Source: Selenomonas sp. (lineage in GTDB: Bacteria; Bacillota_C; Negativicutes; Selenomonadales; Selenomonadaceae). Taken from it: a DNA stretch of 29,586 bases. The stretch spans positions 1 to 29,586 of the forward strand of contig NZ_JAILPX010000128.1 of assembly GCF_024699275.1 (NCBI RefSeq). Reading direction: 5' to 3'. A model generated the notes under the pieces. That model had not been told where the DNA came from. It worked only from the letters and a program-made list of their open reading frames with translations, and made no database searches. Position numbers and translations under genes: made by a program. This document shows, one piece after another, positions 1 to 7,409 of this stretch (position 1 is its first letter; the number at the start of each line of letters is the position of its first letter).

Positions 1-1
1 A

Positions 2-658
2 GAAGTCAACAATCTTCCCCTGGAAGACTTGGATACTGAAGTGACCATTGAACTTAGAACCACCCAAACTAACAAGGATAAGATTGACTACCGTAATGGC
101 ACAGCTAAATATATAAGCGGGAAATCTAAGTTCGGGAAAAACAAGTCCTCACGAACTTGGGATTTTGAATCTCCACATAAAATGACTATCCGCATCGTGC
201 GCTTCAAGATAACGGAAGACAGATATGAGACTATTGCTACGTCATTAGATAGATTTACTTTCCCCGCAGAGCGTATTAAGGAACTCTATAACATGCGTTG
301 GGGTATCGAAACCTCTTTCAGAGATTTGAAGTACGCTATCGGCATGGTGAATTTCCATGCCCGCAAAGACAGCTCCATCATGCAGGAGATTTATGCTTCG
401 CTTGTAATGTATAATTTCAGCGAAAGGATAACCGCCTGTACTGTTGTGGTGCAAGCAGATGGCAACAAACATGTATATCAGGTCAATTTTGCTATGTCGG
501 CTTATCTCTGCAGGAAGTTTTTACGCAAGCTTAACCAAGCACCAATCTCTTTGATTAGTGAAGTCTTACGTTACATAGAACCAATCCGTAAGGGGCGTTC
601 AGACCAACGCAAGTTGAGGCATCAGTCAGCGGTCAATTTCATATATCGGGTAGCATAG
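2..658 (+). CDS. IS4-family transposase, C-terminal part (runs off left edge)
   Basis: This is a DDE transposase that would cut and paste its own insertion sequence. The reading frame is open from base 2, so the 5' part lies outside the window; a TTG at 29 is in frame but need not be the start. The decisive motif is YNMRWGIETSFRDLK (bases about 290-335), which fits the Y-(2)-R-(3)-E-(6)-K signature of IS4 elements and carries the catalytic Glu. The C-terminal stretch ending IRKGRSDQRKLRHQ is basic, as expected for a DNA-binding tail. The stop TAG is at 656-658. Only the last third or half of the protein is visible, so whether the element is intact cannot be judged. The right-hand IS terminus was not identified with certainty. 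Confidence 0.88.
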   Translation, partial: EVNNLPLEDLDTEVTIELRTTQTNKDKIDYRNGTAKYISGKSKFGKNKSSRTWDFESPHKMTIRIVRFKITEDRYETIATSLDRFTFPAERIKELYNMRWGIETSFRDLKYAIGMVNFHARKDSSIMQEIYASLVMYNFSERITACTVVVQADGNKHVYQVNFAMSAYLCRKFLRKLNQAPISLISEVLRYIEPIRKGRSDQRKLRHQSAVNFIYRVA

Positions 659-726
659 GTTTTTTTCACAGTACAAGCCTGTGCCGTTTGGCATGGGCGA
701 AATAGGCAATAATACTCCACGACACA

Positions 727-780
727 ACGAAAAAGACACTAGAGCATCGGTGATTACCGAATTTCTAGTGTCTTTTTCGT
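727..780. terminator. Long hairpin downstream of the transposase
   Basis: Perfect 17-bp arms ACGAAAAAGACACTAGA (727-743) and TCTAGTGTCTTTTTCGT (764-780) enclose a second small stem, TCGGT-GATT-ACCGA (747-760). The CTTTTTC tracts on both strands suit a bidirectional intrinsic terminator. It may instead belong to the insertion sequence end. Confidence 0.6.
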
Positions 781-1083
781 ATGTCAGCCTTAACTTAACG
801 GCTTTTAGTCAAGGTGGGATGAAAATTTTTCATTTTCTATCCTTAACTAAATGACATTGGCCGTTATTCCCTTTTTCTTTTTATCTTAACCCATTGTCCT
901 TGTTCCTGCAACTAAAATAGGATTGCCGAAAAGTCTTCTCTATTGGCTATATGGTTGATGTTAAGCTGCATTCCTTCAACAGCGGCTGTAGCTATGGCGG
1001 TATTTCCATTGACAAGATTAGCTGCAGGGTATATAAATAAGATTGTAGTTTTATTGATAACCGTAATCATTGGAGGTATGGAT
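781..1083. other. Intergenic patch between IS and HMA gene
   Basis: No convincing gene is present. An imperfect palindrome lies around 807-849 (arms beginning TAGTCAAGG and ending CCTTAACTA). Between about 912 and 1077 both strands read open without a good start; the minus-strand frame ending at 912 looks protein-like and could be the 3' remnant of an unidentified gene. A ribosome binding site, GGAGGT, at 1072-1077 belongs to the next gene. Confidence 0.4.
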
Positions 1084-1455
1084 ATGAATATGCCGACGAT
1101 TATCGTAGGTCTGTTTTTTGGCGTGGCTTTATATTTTGCCCTTAAGGGTGTGGTCAAACACTGGCAGGGCGAGGGCAGCTGCTGCGGTGGTGATGGCGGG
1201 GTTGTGGCTCCTCCCCCTAAGAAGCTGCAGGGAACCATCATTGGCAAGAAAATCATCAAAATCAAGGGCATGACCTGCGGTCATTGTAAGATTCGGGTTG
1301 AGGAAATGCTCAATTCCCTGGAGGGGGCTGCTGCGGTGGTCAACCTTCATCGTGATGAAGCATTACTATCCATGACAAGAGAAGTATCGGATGATGAAAT
1401 CCGCGCAGCGATGAAAGGCGGAGATTATGAAATCATCCGCATAGAAAAAGAGTGA
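1084..1455 (+). CDS. Small membrane-anchored HMA-domain metal-binding protein
   Basis: A 123-residue protein. GGAGGT ends 6 bases before the ATG at 1084; the ATG at 1078 directly abuts it and the next, at 1090, is 12 away, so 1084 is the best start. The N-terminal 25 residues form one membrane segment (PTIIVGLFFGVALYFALKG), followed by a Gly/Cys-rich stretch (GEGSCCGGDGG) resembling the tail of FeoB-associated Cys-rich proteins. The C-terminal 65 residues are a heavy-metal-associated (HMA) domain with the ligand motif GMTCGHC. HMA domains bind Cu(I) or similar soft metals through the CxxC pair. A role in handing metal to or from a membrane transporter is inferred. A CsoR-type metal repressor lies 1.3 kb away, but no metal ATPase is in the window. 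Confidence 0.8.
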   Translation: MNMPTIIVGLFFGVALYFALKGVVKHWQGEGSCCGGDGGVVAPPPKKLQGTIIGKKIIKIKGMTCGHCKIRVEEMLNSLEGAAAVVNLHRDEALLSMTREVSDDEIRAAMKGGDYEIIRIEKE

Positions 1456-1488
1456 CCCGACAGGGCCACTCAGGGAAAGTTATGCTTT

Positions 1489-2121
1489 TTAGAGGAAAAT
1501 CTCCGGTTCCAAACGTTCCTTTATGAAGTGTTCCACGAAACCCTTCATAAATTCCTTTACCTCTGGGCTGTCCTGGGATATGGCATGCTTAGGACAACGG
1601 TTTATGCAGCCATAGCAGCCAATACAACGGTCAAGGTCAAAGGTTCTTGTTTCAATGTCAATGGCATCCACAGGACAGTTTCGGACGCAGGTTTTGCATT
1701 TTATGCAATCATCTGATATTTTTTTCGCTCGAAATTCCTTAGGAAAACAATAGGGATCTTTATTGGTCTCCCGAAATGCGATGATCTTGTTGGCTTCTTC
1801 CGACGAAGACCAATTTGTCTTCGGCTGCTTATGCAGGTCATAATCACCGCTTAGGATTTTGGCATAGGCTTTGCGCCCAAAATCCATCATGATTGCTTCA
1901 TCTTTTGCATCGGGACGGCCAGCACCAAGATCCGTCGTCATGGTATGCCGTGAGATAAAGGCTCCCAGGGCTGCGACCTGAAATCCCTGGCTCGCAGCCC
2001 GCTCCTGCATCTCGGTTAATGCCACGCCATAATAAGCGTTGCCAAAGGATATCACGCCGATAAAGGGCGTTCCATTTCCCTGCAGGCAGTTGAATATTTC
2101 CTCGGCTTTCGTAAACAACAT
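1489..2121 (-). pseudogene. EFR1-type flavodoxin/ferredoxin protein lacking its N-terminus
   Basis: The readable frame encodes 210 residues. The C-terminal third carries two [4Fe-4S] motifs, CIKCKTCVRNCP and CIGCYGCINRCP, typical of bacterial 8Fe ferredoxins. The part before it matches the second half of a flavodoxin-like domain (GNGTPFIGVISFGNAYYG, then LGAGRPDAKDE). Family members of the EFR1 type begin with an FMN-binding loop (GTGNT/S) about 60 residues further upstream; that part is absent. In frame just upstream there is a TAG stop 7 codons before the ATG at 2121, and no Shine-Dalgarno sequence precedes this ATG. The upstream neighbour ends only 34 bases away at 2156, so a deletion seems to have removed the 5' end. 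Electron transfer is the family role; a functional product is doubtful. Confidence 0.7.
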
Positions 2122-2155
2122 ACCAGCAGATAGTGAACCCTATCGGAAACCGCTT

Positions 2156-2480
2156 TTACAGTAAGACGCTTTTATTTTCCAAAATTGCTAAGCCGATCTG
2201 ACAAGCTGGACAATCACACCATTTGCCGCCAGCAGCTTTGACCTCTTCAAAATGGGCCACCATCTGTGCTGCAGTTTCTGCTCCGACCATCTTTATGCCT
2301 GCTTCAGAACGAAAGAGGCTGATTACGTTTTCGATAGGCTCTACATCTGCTTCCAGTTCATCGATAAGCTTTGCACTCTTCTTTTTGCAGCCATTCTTCC
2401 GCTACCGCTTTCAGTCCGGCATAGCAGCTTGGTGCCGCAATAAGCTCCTTGACCTTTTCCTTGATTTCTGCCTTTGTCAT
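2156..2480 (-). pseudogene. Frameshifted gene for small CDCPAC-motif protein (often labelled Hsp90-like)
   Basis: Translation starts at the ATG at 2480 behind a clear AGGGGG site. The first frame reads MTKAEIKEKVKELIAAPSCY and continues to EEWLQKEECKAYR, then stops at 2358-2360. Shifting frame near the A-rich tract at about 2376-2390 restores a protein-like sequence: KKSAKLIDELEADVEPIENV, then SEAGIKMVGAETAAQM, ending KAAGGKWCDCPACQIGLAIL, stop at 2156. Together the halves resemble a family of roughly 110-residue Firmicute proteins annotated loosely as heat-shock or Hsp90-like, with a conserved C-terminal CDCPAC metal-ligand-like motif. The function of that family is not known to me. The total length (325 bases) is not a multiple of three. 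It could be a true mutation or a sequencing error. Confidence 0.7.
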
Positions 2481-2593
2481 GATACAATCCCCCTTGTTGC
2501 TGGCAATAATCACACATCTATATGTACCTTTCATAAGTATACTGCCTCAATGTGACCTTAATATGACTTTAGGTAGAATCGTATAATTTTTCT

Positions 2594-2618
2594 GTAAAAT
2601 TAAGCTGAAGAATTTTAC
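2594..2618. repeat. Inverted repeat GTAAAATT-N9-AATTTTAC
   Basis: Two perfect 8-bp arms (2594-2601 and 2611-2618) lie upstream of the CDCPAC gene and downstream of csoR. This could be an operator for an unidentified regulator. There is no second copy nearby, so confidence in a function is low. Confidence 0.3.
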
Positions 2619-2643
2619 CTATTCCCAACCCTCATCTCTCCAC

Positions 2644-2697
2644 AAAAAAATTCCCCCGTGATGACCAGACTCTTTTTCTGTCTTATCGGAGGAATTT
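2644..2697 (-). terminator. Intrinsic terminator after csoR
   Basis: On the minus strand AAATTCCTCCG pairs with CGGGGGAATTT (arms 2687-2697 and 2648-2658), followed by a run of seven T (2650-2644). It lies 27 bases past the csoR stop and would end that transcript. Confidence 0.75.
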
Positions 2698-2723
2698 CCA
2701 TTTTCGTATAGATTTTAACGCCC

Positions 2724-2999
2724 CTACTTCATATTGGCAAAGCGTTCTACGGCTTTGGTAAAGCTTTCAATGGTTTTATCCGCATCACCGTGTTCAATGC
2801 CATCCCGTACACAGTGCTGGATATGTCCCTCCAACACGATTTGCCCGCAACGGTGCAGGGCGGATTTGGCGGCGTTGATCTGGCTCAGTACATCTTCACA
2901 GGGCACATCTTCATCCACCATGCGGCTGATGGCCTGTACCTGCCCCATAATCTTATTTAAGCGCCGATGAAGATTATCGGCATCCATACATTGTTTCAT
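2724..2999 (-). CDS. CsoR/RcnR/FrmR-family metal-sensitive repressor
   Basis: A 91-residue all-helical DNA-binding repressor of the DUF156 family. The metal-ligand pattern of Cu(I)-sensing CsoR is present: a Cys in VPCEDV, then HIQHC (His-x3-Cys) about 25-30 residues on, together with the family-typical NAAKSALHRCGQIVLEGH. Such proteins sit on operators of metal-export genes and release them on metal binding. An upstream in-frame TTG at 3011 directly abuts the AGGAAGG ribosome site; the ATG at 2999 (MKQCMDADNL) lies 12 bases from it and is preferred, though the spacing is long. The target is not obvious. The nearest metal gene is the HMA protein at 1084. Copper specificity is inferred from the Cys-His-Cys set; nickel, formaldehyde or persulfide sensing are alternatives within the family. 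Confidence 0.85.
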   Translation of the reverse strand: MKQCMDADNLHRRLNKIMGQVQAISRMVDEDVPCEDVLSQINAAKSALHRCGQIVLEGHIQHCVRDGIEHGDADKTIESFTKAVERFANMK

Positions 3000-3063
3000 C
3001 GCGATTTCCAACCTTCCTATGCAATCCTATCCAGCATAACACAGAATCCCTAAGGGGAGCAAG

Positions 3064-3927
3064 TCAGGGGTGCCTTTGCAGGAAGTGGCGCAAAGCGCCG
3101 GTAAAGCCTGCTGCTGTCCCCAGCTGAGCAAAGGCAATGCGGGTATGACTGAGCAGCGCCTTTGGCAGCAGCTCCTGAAGATGACGCTTGAGCCGTGGAG
3201 CGAAAAATTTCTGCTGAGTCATTACAGCTCCCCCCATGATCAATACCTCCGGATTTACGACGCAACAGATCTGCGCCAAGCCACAGGCTATTTTCCTGGT
3301 CATTTCCTCCAGTGCTGTCAGGGCCGTTTCATCACCTTCTGCCATCCGCTGAAAGACCTCCTCCCCTGTGGCTGCGCCGGTCTGCCGTAACAGCACAGGC
3401 ATACTGGCCAGACGCTCCAGGGCGCCATCGGCCAAGGGCAAAAAACCAATTTCACCGGCGGCTGCGGAAGCTCCATGAACCAGATGACCATCCAGGATCA
3501 GCGCGCCGCCTATTCCTGTCCCCACAAAGACACAGAACGCACTCTTTGCGCCCTTGCCGGCACCCAGCCAGCTTTCCCCTAAGCCGGCAGCGTTTACGTC
3601 GTTTTCTACCGTACAGGGTAAGTTCGTCAAATTCTCGATGGCGGCTTGAAGCTTCATGCCGCTGTATCCCGGGAAATTAGGGCCAGCAAAGATAACCTCT
3701 CCCCTGTCCGCATCGATGAGTCCCGGGGAGCAGACGGCTACACCGGCGGCTGGTCCGCATTCCTGCTGCAAATCCGCTGTGATGGCAGCAATCTTTTTGG
3801 GAATATCACCACTGCCATCCTCCTCCACCCTGGTCAGTTTTTGTCCTTGGGTCATGATTTCGCCTTTTTCCGTCAGCATGGCATATTTGATGGCCGTACC
3901 ACCAATATCGATACAAACATATTGCAT
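3064..3927 (-). CDS. ROK-family sugar kinase without the usual zinc motif
   Basis: A 287-residue ROK (repressor/ORF/kinase) protein that should phosphorylate a hexose or glycoside with ATP in the cytoplasm. Visible motifs: N-terminal ATP phosphate loop CIDIGGTAIKYAML, catalytic Asp in ENDVNAAGLGE, second phosphate loop FVGTGIGGALI, substrate motif AAGEIGFLPL, and adenosine loop LIMGGAVM. There is no winged-helix domain, so it is a kinase and not a ROK repressor. The CxCGxxGCxE zinc motif of most glucokinases in this family is missing; the sequence goes straight to GALERLASMPVLLR. That resembles the BglK-like beta-glucoside kinase branch, so the substrate is uncertain. The ATG at 3927 is chosen because AGGGGGGATCAGGG precedes it; an upstream in-frame start at 3960 has no such site. 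The csoR gene follows within 65 bases. Confidence 0.82.
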   Translation of the reverse strand: MQYVCIDIGGTAIKYAMLTEKGEIMTQGQKLTRVEEDGSGDIPKKIAAITADLQQECGPAAGVAVCSPGLIDADRGEVIFAGPNFPGYSGMKLQAAIENLTNLPCTVENDVNAAGLGESWLGAGKGAKSAFCVFVGTGIGGALILDGHLVHGASAAAGEIGFLPLADGALERLASMPVLLRQTGAATGEEVFQRMAEGDETALTALEEMTRKIACGLAQICCVVNPEVLIMGGAVMTQQKFFAPRLKRHLQELLPKALLSHTRIAFAQLGTAAGFTGALRHFLQRHP

Positions 3928-3967
3928 CCCTGATCCCCCCTGCGTTATTTCTGCAATCAATGTCTAC

Positions 3968-3986
3968 ATTATAACGCCATAACGCC
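3968..3986 (-). promoter_or_regulatory. Candidate ROK kinase promoter with tandem 8-mer
   Basis: A perfect TATAAT (minus strand, 3973-3968) lies 40 bases before the kinase start. Two head-to-tail copies of ATAACGCC (3971-3978, 3979-3986; plus strand) overlap the -10 and spacer. The -35 is poor (TTTCCC at 17 bp). The tandem repeat could be a regulator site. Confidence 0.4.
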
Positions 3987-4026
3987 ATCAGGGAAAGGTT
4001 ATCGATAATGAAAATGAACTATCCTT

Positions 4027-5151
4027 CTAAGCTTTATCAGCCCTTGGGCGCTGACGGCGGCAAAGCCAGCCAAAGGTTCCTGCCATGCCGCCTAAACTCA
4101 TCAGGAGCAGAATAAGCAGGTGCTGGCTATAGTTTGCCGTGGGTAAACCAGTCAGCGCCAACTGGCGAAAATCCAATGCCGCGTAATGTACCGGCAACAA
4201 ATACGTAATCCACTGTACAATCTGCAGGGTTGCTTCCTGGGGCCAAATGTAGCCGGCCATGAGGAAGGACGGCAAAGCAATAAATACCAGACATTGTACC
4301 AGCGCCAGCTTTGTGCGGAAATACAACGCCAACAATCCCGCCAGGTTCTCCACCGCCAGCAGAAAAAGACTGAGCAGGAGCACCGTTTGCAGGATGCTGC
4401 CCTTCATGGGAATGGCAAAAAGCAACAGCAGCAGCGAAATACCGTCTAAAAGTGCCAGGGTACTCATTACCCAATAAAGGATGATTTTTATTGCCATCAC
4501 GCGGGGAATGCCTTTGCGGGAAAAGTATTCTCCGCCGGCATCTCCCTGAATGGAAAGCCCATAGCTAAGGGTAACGCTAAGCTGCGCTGCCACAAGAATT
4601 ACACCGTAAATATAGAACAGCAGGTAACTTTGGGCAGTATTGCCGGTATAGCGCAGGTCCAGCCCCACAGTTACCGGCGTAAGTTCCGGTGTAGCTTGCC
4701 GTACATTTTGCAGACTCCGATATGCAGCCGTCCATTTCGCTGCCAAAAGCTGTGCCGGCAGGCTGGCATAGCCATTTTCCAATACGTTTGTGCCATTTTG
4801 CAGGAAACAGATGGTAGGCGTTCCTCCCTTGTAAAACTGGGTGGAAAAATCTTCCGGGATGAGAAATACCGCCGTGGCCCGCTTTTCCCGCAAGGCCAGA
4901 TCCACTGCTGCTTCATCCGTTAGCATGCCCTGAAAATCGTACTGATCCGTCATGGAAATATCTGCAATCAACTGGCGGCTTAAGGCGGACTCATCCCGGT
5001 CACAGACCATCACCGGAATCTTCTGGACAGACTGTCCGCTATACAGGTTGCCAATCAGCAAGGCATAGGCAGTGGCAGCTGCCATTAGGACAAACAGGAC
5101 AATCCTGCGTTCATGCAGAAGTATCTTCAGTTCTCGCTTCAATATATCCAT
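4027..5151 (-). CDS. ABC-2 type efflux permease, second copy
   Basis: A 374-residue membrane protein of the ABC2_membrane_3 / YhhJ-YbhR type. It has one N-terminal membrane segment (about residues 16-36), a large extracytoplasmic domain to about residue 175, then about five hydrophobic segments ending near residue 360. The extracytoplasmic part starts with IPVMVCDRDESALSRQL, matching the IPVLVCNKDEGPLGRKL of its upstream neighbour, so the two are paralogues that probably form a heterodimer. The start ATG at 5151 lies inside the end of the upstream permease (41-base overlap), with AGGGAATACC before it, indicating translational coupling. No ATP-binding domain is present in this protein or elsewhere in the operon. 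Export of a toxic or hydrophobic compound is inferred from the family and the TetR context. Confidence 0.82.
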   Translation of the reverse strand: MDILKRELKILLHERRIVLFVLMAAATAYALLIGNLYSGQSVQKIPVMVCDRDESALSRQLIADISMTDQYDFQGMLTDEAAVDLALREKRATAVFLIPEDFSTQFYKGGTPTICFLQNGTNVLENGYASLPAQLLAAKWTAAYRSLQNVRQATPELTPVTVGLDLRYTGNTAQSYLLFYIYGVILVAAQLSVTLSYGLSIQGDAGGEYFSRKGIPRVMAIKIILYWVMSTLALLDGISLLLLLFAIPMKGSILQTVLLLSLFLLAVENLAGLLALYFRTKLALVQCLVFIALPSFLMAGYIWPQEATLQIVQWITYLLPVHYAALDFRQLALTGLPTANYSQHLLILLLMSLGGMAGTFGWLCRRQRPRADKA

Positions 5152-6277
5152 GGTATTCCCTTCTGTCTTTTTTTAGTCCTTTCACTGCTAAGCAAAGCAG
5201 GATTCCCCCATAGAGCAGCAATAACAGTGCATGATGCCCCCAGCCCGGAGCAGTTCCAATAACCAGCAGTGAGCGAAAATCATCCACGATATAGCCAATG
5301 GGAACCAAATAAGAAATCAGCAGACTGATGCTATCCATGGAATACCTGGGCCAGAAAGCACCGGTGAACAGGACGGAGGGCATGATGTAAAACAGGGGGT
5401 AGCTGACCGCCTGATCCGCCTTGCGCACCCAGGCCCCCACGCAAAGGGCCAGCGATAACACAGCCCACAGGAATGCAATCATGAGGCATAGTAATTTCCA
5501 TAAGGCACCATGATTCATCAATTGGAAAAACTCTCCTCCCATCCCCAGGCAGAAACTTAAGGACGCCATAGCTAGCAGGCCATAGACGATGACTTTTGCC
5601 AGCAGACAGTGCCAGGACCTGGCCGCAAGTTTCTGCCTGCGCCGCTTGCGTTCCAGTACCAGCGATGGACCCAGGGAAAATACGCAGGCAATCTGCATGG
5701 CATGGAGAATCAAGGGGACCAGGAAAAAATCCTCATATCCACCGGTGGGATTACCCATCACCCGGACAGCCATGGAAAGCTGCCCCGTAGCGGATGCTTG
5801 CAACCAGCCTGCGGCAAGCCTGTTTTGGGCGATATACTCTGCGTCCCAGGTGGCAGTAACGGCCTGCAGCGCTTTATTGACTGCCCCGCCGCGGCCGGTG
5901 TTGGTATTGTCGATCAACACCTCGACACTAATGCTTTTCCCTGAATTCAGGCTCCGGGTGAAATCTTTTGGTATCACCACGGTACCTGCTGCCTCCTTTT
6001 GCTGCATGGCAAGTGGTACATCGTCATCCTCCAGCAGCTCTTCCATCACCTGAATCTCCGGCGCATTCCTTAAATCCTGAATCAATTTACGTCCCAAAGG
6101 CCCTTCATCCTTGTTACAGACGAGAATGGGCACATCCGTCAACGTATTGCCGGAAAAGATGCTGCCGAAAAGCAGGGTATAACCTAGGGGCAGTGCCAGA
6201 ATGATCACCGCTGTGCGGCGGTGAACGCTAAAGAGCATTTTGATTTCCTGCCGGACTTCCTTCCCAAAACTTTTCAC
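5111..6277 (-). CDS. ABC-2 type efflux permease, first copy
   Basis: A 388-residue integral membrane protein of the YhhJ/YbhS type. The N-terminal membrane segment (about residues 20-42) is followed by a roughly 130-residue extracytoplasmic domain containing DVPLAMQQKEAAGTVVIPKD, a typical ABC2_membrane_3 feature, and then five or six membrane segments. Translation starts at a GTG at 6277 preceded by TAGGAGTAAAGG, 9 bases after the hlyD stop. It is the second gene of the hlyD operon and overlaps the following permease. It should form the transmembrane channel with that partner and pass substrate to the HlyD adaptor. The nucleotide-binding subunit expected for such an exporter is not encoded here and must come from elsewhere or not be used. 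Confidence 0.82.
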   Translation of the reverse strand: MKSFGKEVRQEIKMLFSVHRRTAVIILALPLGYTLLFGSIFSGNTLTDVPILVCNKDEGPLGRKLIQDLRNAPEIQVMEELLEDDDVPLAMQQKEAAGTVVIPKDFTRSLNSGKSISVEVLIDNTNTGRGGAVNKALQAVTATWDAEYIAQNRLAAGWLQASATGQLSMAVRVMGNPTGGYEDFFLVPLILHAMQIACVFSLGPSLVLERKRRRQKLAARSWHCLLAKVIVYGLLAMASLSFCLGMGGEFFQLMNHGALWKLLCLMIAFLWAVLSLALCVGAWVRKADQAVSYPLFYIMPSVLFTGAFWPRYSMDSISLLISYLVPIGYIVDDFRSLLVIGTAPGWGHHALLLLLYGGILLCLAVKGLKKDRREYHGYIEARTEDTSA

Positions 6278-6286
6278 CCTTTACTC

Positions 6287-7309
6287 CTATTCTGCCAGGC
6301 GAAAGCGCATGCCTGGCCATACGGTATCATCATTTAAGCGAACCTTCACGTTAAAGGCCATGACATCGGTATCCCCCCGCTCGCTGGTGGCTTTCTGTAC
6401 AGCAAAATCGGCCTTGCGCCGAATGCTTTCTACGGTTCCGGTAATACGGGTTTTATTGTCCCGGCCCAGGAGCGCCACCGAATCTCCCACATGGAACTTA
6501 TTCAGCTCCGTCTCCTTTATCTTGAAATCCACCCAGTTATCTCGGGGATCCTGAATAGCATACAGGGGTACCGATGTGGAAATCAGATCCCCTTCTTCCA
6601 CATATTTTTGTGTAATTATGCCGGCATAGGGGGCTCGAATCTCGGTTTCGCCCAGATTGACCTCTACACTGTCCAACTGCCCCTGCAATGCGTCTGCCTG
6701 CTTTTGGGCCGCCTCCTGCGCCGCCTGATTGGCCTGATTGTTCAAGAGAGCTGCCCGGGCACTTTCCACTTCAGACTCTGCGGCCCTGCAAAGGGCATCG
6801 GCCTGTTCCAGCTGAGTCTTATAGGTGTCATAGGTCTGGGCGGACACGGCATTGGCAGTCAATAACTGCTGATACCGGGAAGCGTCTTTCGCGGCCAGTT
6901 TCCGGGCACTATCGGCCTGTACCTTCTTGGCCTCCGCCGCTTGCAAGGCTGCCTCCAGCTGGCCGGCAGTACCTGCCGATGATATCATGACCTGCCTTAA
7001 CTGCGCATATTGTGCCGCCAGGGCAGCCTGGGATTGACGTTGCTGCGGTTCCAGGGAATCCGTATCGATCCGGGCAAGGACCTGACCTTTTTCTACATAA
7101 TCCCCTTCCTGCACACACAGTTCTACCACTCGGCCGGCAATCTTGGAATTCACATTACTCTCCTTGGCATCGGACATTCCCCAATTGCCTGGCGTATCTG
7201 CCTTGGCTTTATTGCTTTGCCAAAAAAAGATTCCCAGCCCGGTCAAAATGACTAGGGCAAATACCATCAGTTTCCATTCCCTGCGATAACGACGCAATTG
7301 CTTTCCCAT
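6287..7309 (-). CDS. HlyD/EmrA-type membrane fusion protein
   Basis: A 340-residue periplasmic adaptor. It has a short basic N-terminus, a single membrane anchor (VFALVILTGLGIFFW, about residues 16-32), then the first biotinyl-lipoyl half (SKIAGRVVELCVQEGDYVEK), a long Gln/Ala-rich coiled-coil hairpin (about residues 85-215), the second lipoyl half (EIRAPYAGIITQKYVEEGD) and a beta-barrel domain (about 255-335). This is the order of HlyD/EmrA adaptors that bridge an inner-membrane exporter to an outer-membrane channel, supporting a diderm host. The start ATG at 7309 has GGAGG ten bases upstream. The operator at 7322-7348 abuts that site, so repressor binding should block expression. No TolC-like gene is in the window. 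Confidence 0.88.
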   Translation of the reverse strand: MGKQLRRYRREWKLMVFALVILTGLGIFFWQSNKAKADTPGNWGMSDAKESNVNSKIAGRVVELCVQEGDYVEKGQVLARIDTDSLEPQQRQSQAALAAQYAQLRQVMISSAGTAGQLEAALQAAEAKKVQADSARKLAAKDASRYQQLLTANAVSAQTYDTYKTQLEQADALCRAAESEVESARAALLNNQANQAAQEAAQKQADALQGQLDSVEVNLGETEIRAPYAGIITQKYVEEGDLISTSVPLYAIQDPRDNWVDFKIKETELNKFHVGDSVALLGRDNKTRITGTVESIRRKADFAVQKATSERGDTDVMAFNVKVRLNDDTVWPGMRFRLAE

Positions 7310-7321
7310 GTTAATTCCTCC

Positions 7322-7348
7322 AGTACTTATTTTGTGTTTTTAGGTACT
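7322..7348. promoter_or_regulatory. TetR-type operator before hlyD
   Basis: The arms AGTAC and GTACT are separated by 17 A/T-rich bases (27 bp in all). The site begins 13 bases upstream of the hlyD ATG. The same arms with the same spacing occur before tetR at 7982-8008. Confidence 0.65.
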
Positions 7349-7358
7349 ACAACGGGCA

Positions 7359-7389
7359 AAAATTTGCCAGGAGCATAATAATCTCCTGG
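7359..7389 (-). terminator. Intrinsic terminator after tetR
   Basis: CCAGGAG (7367-7373) and CTCCTGG (7383-7389) form a 7-bp stem, read leftward into GCAAATTTTTGCC. It would separate the tetR transcript from the hlyD operon, so hlyD needs its own start site. Confidence 0.6.
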
Positions 7390-7409
7390 TTTATGGATTC
7401 ACTTTTCGG

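Noticed and set aside
943..1083. N-terminal extension of the HMA protein
   Set aside because: The GGAGGT site at 1072-1077 points to the ATG at 1084, and the extension has no ribosome site of its own.
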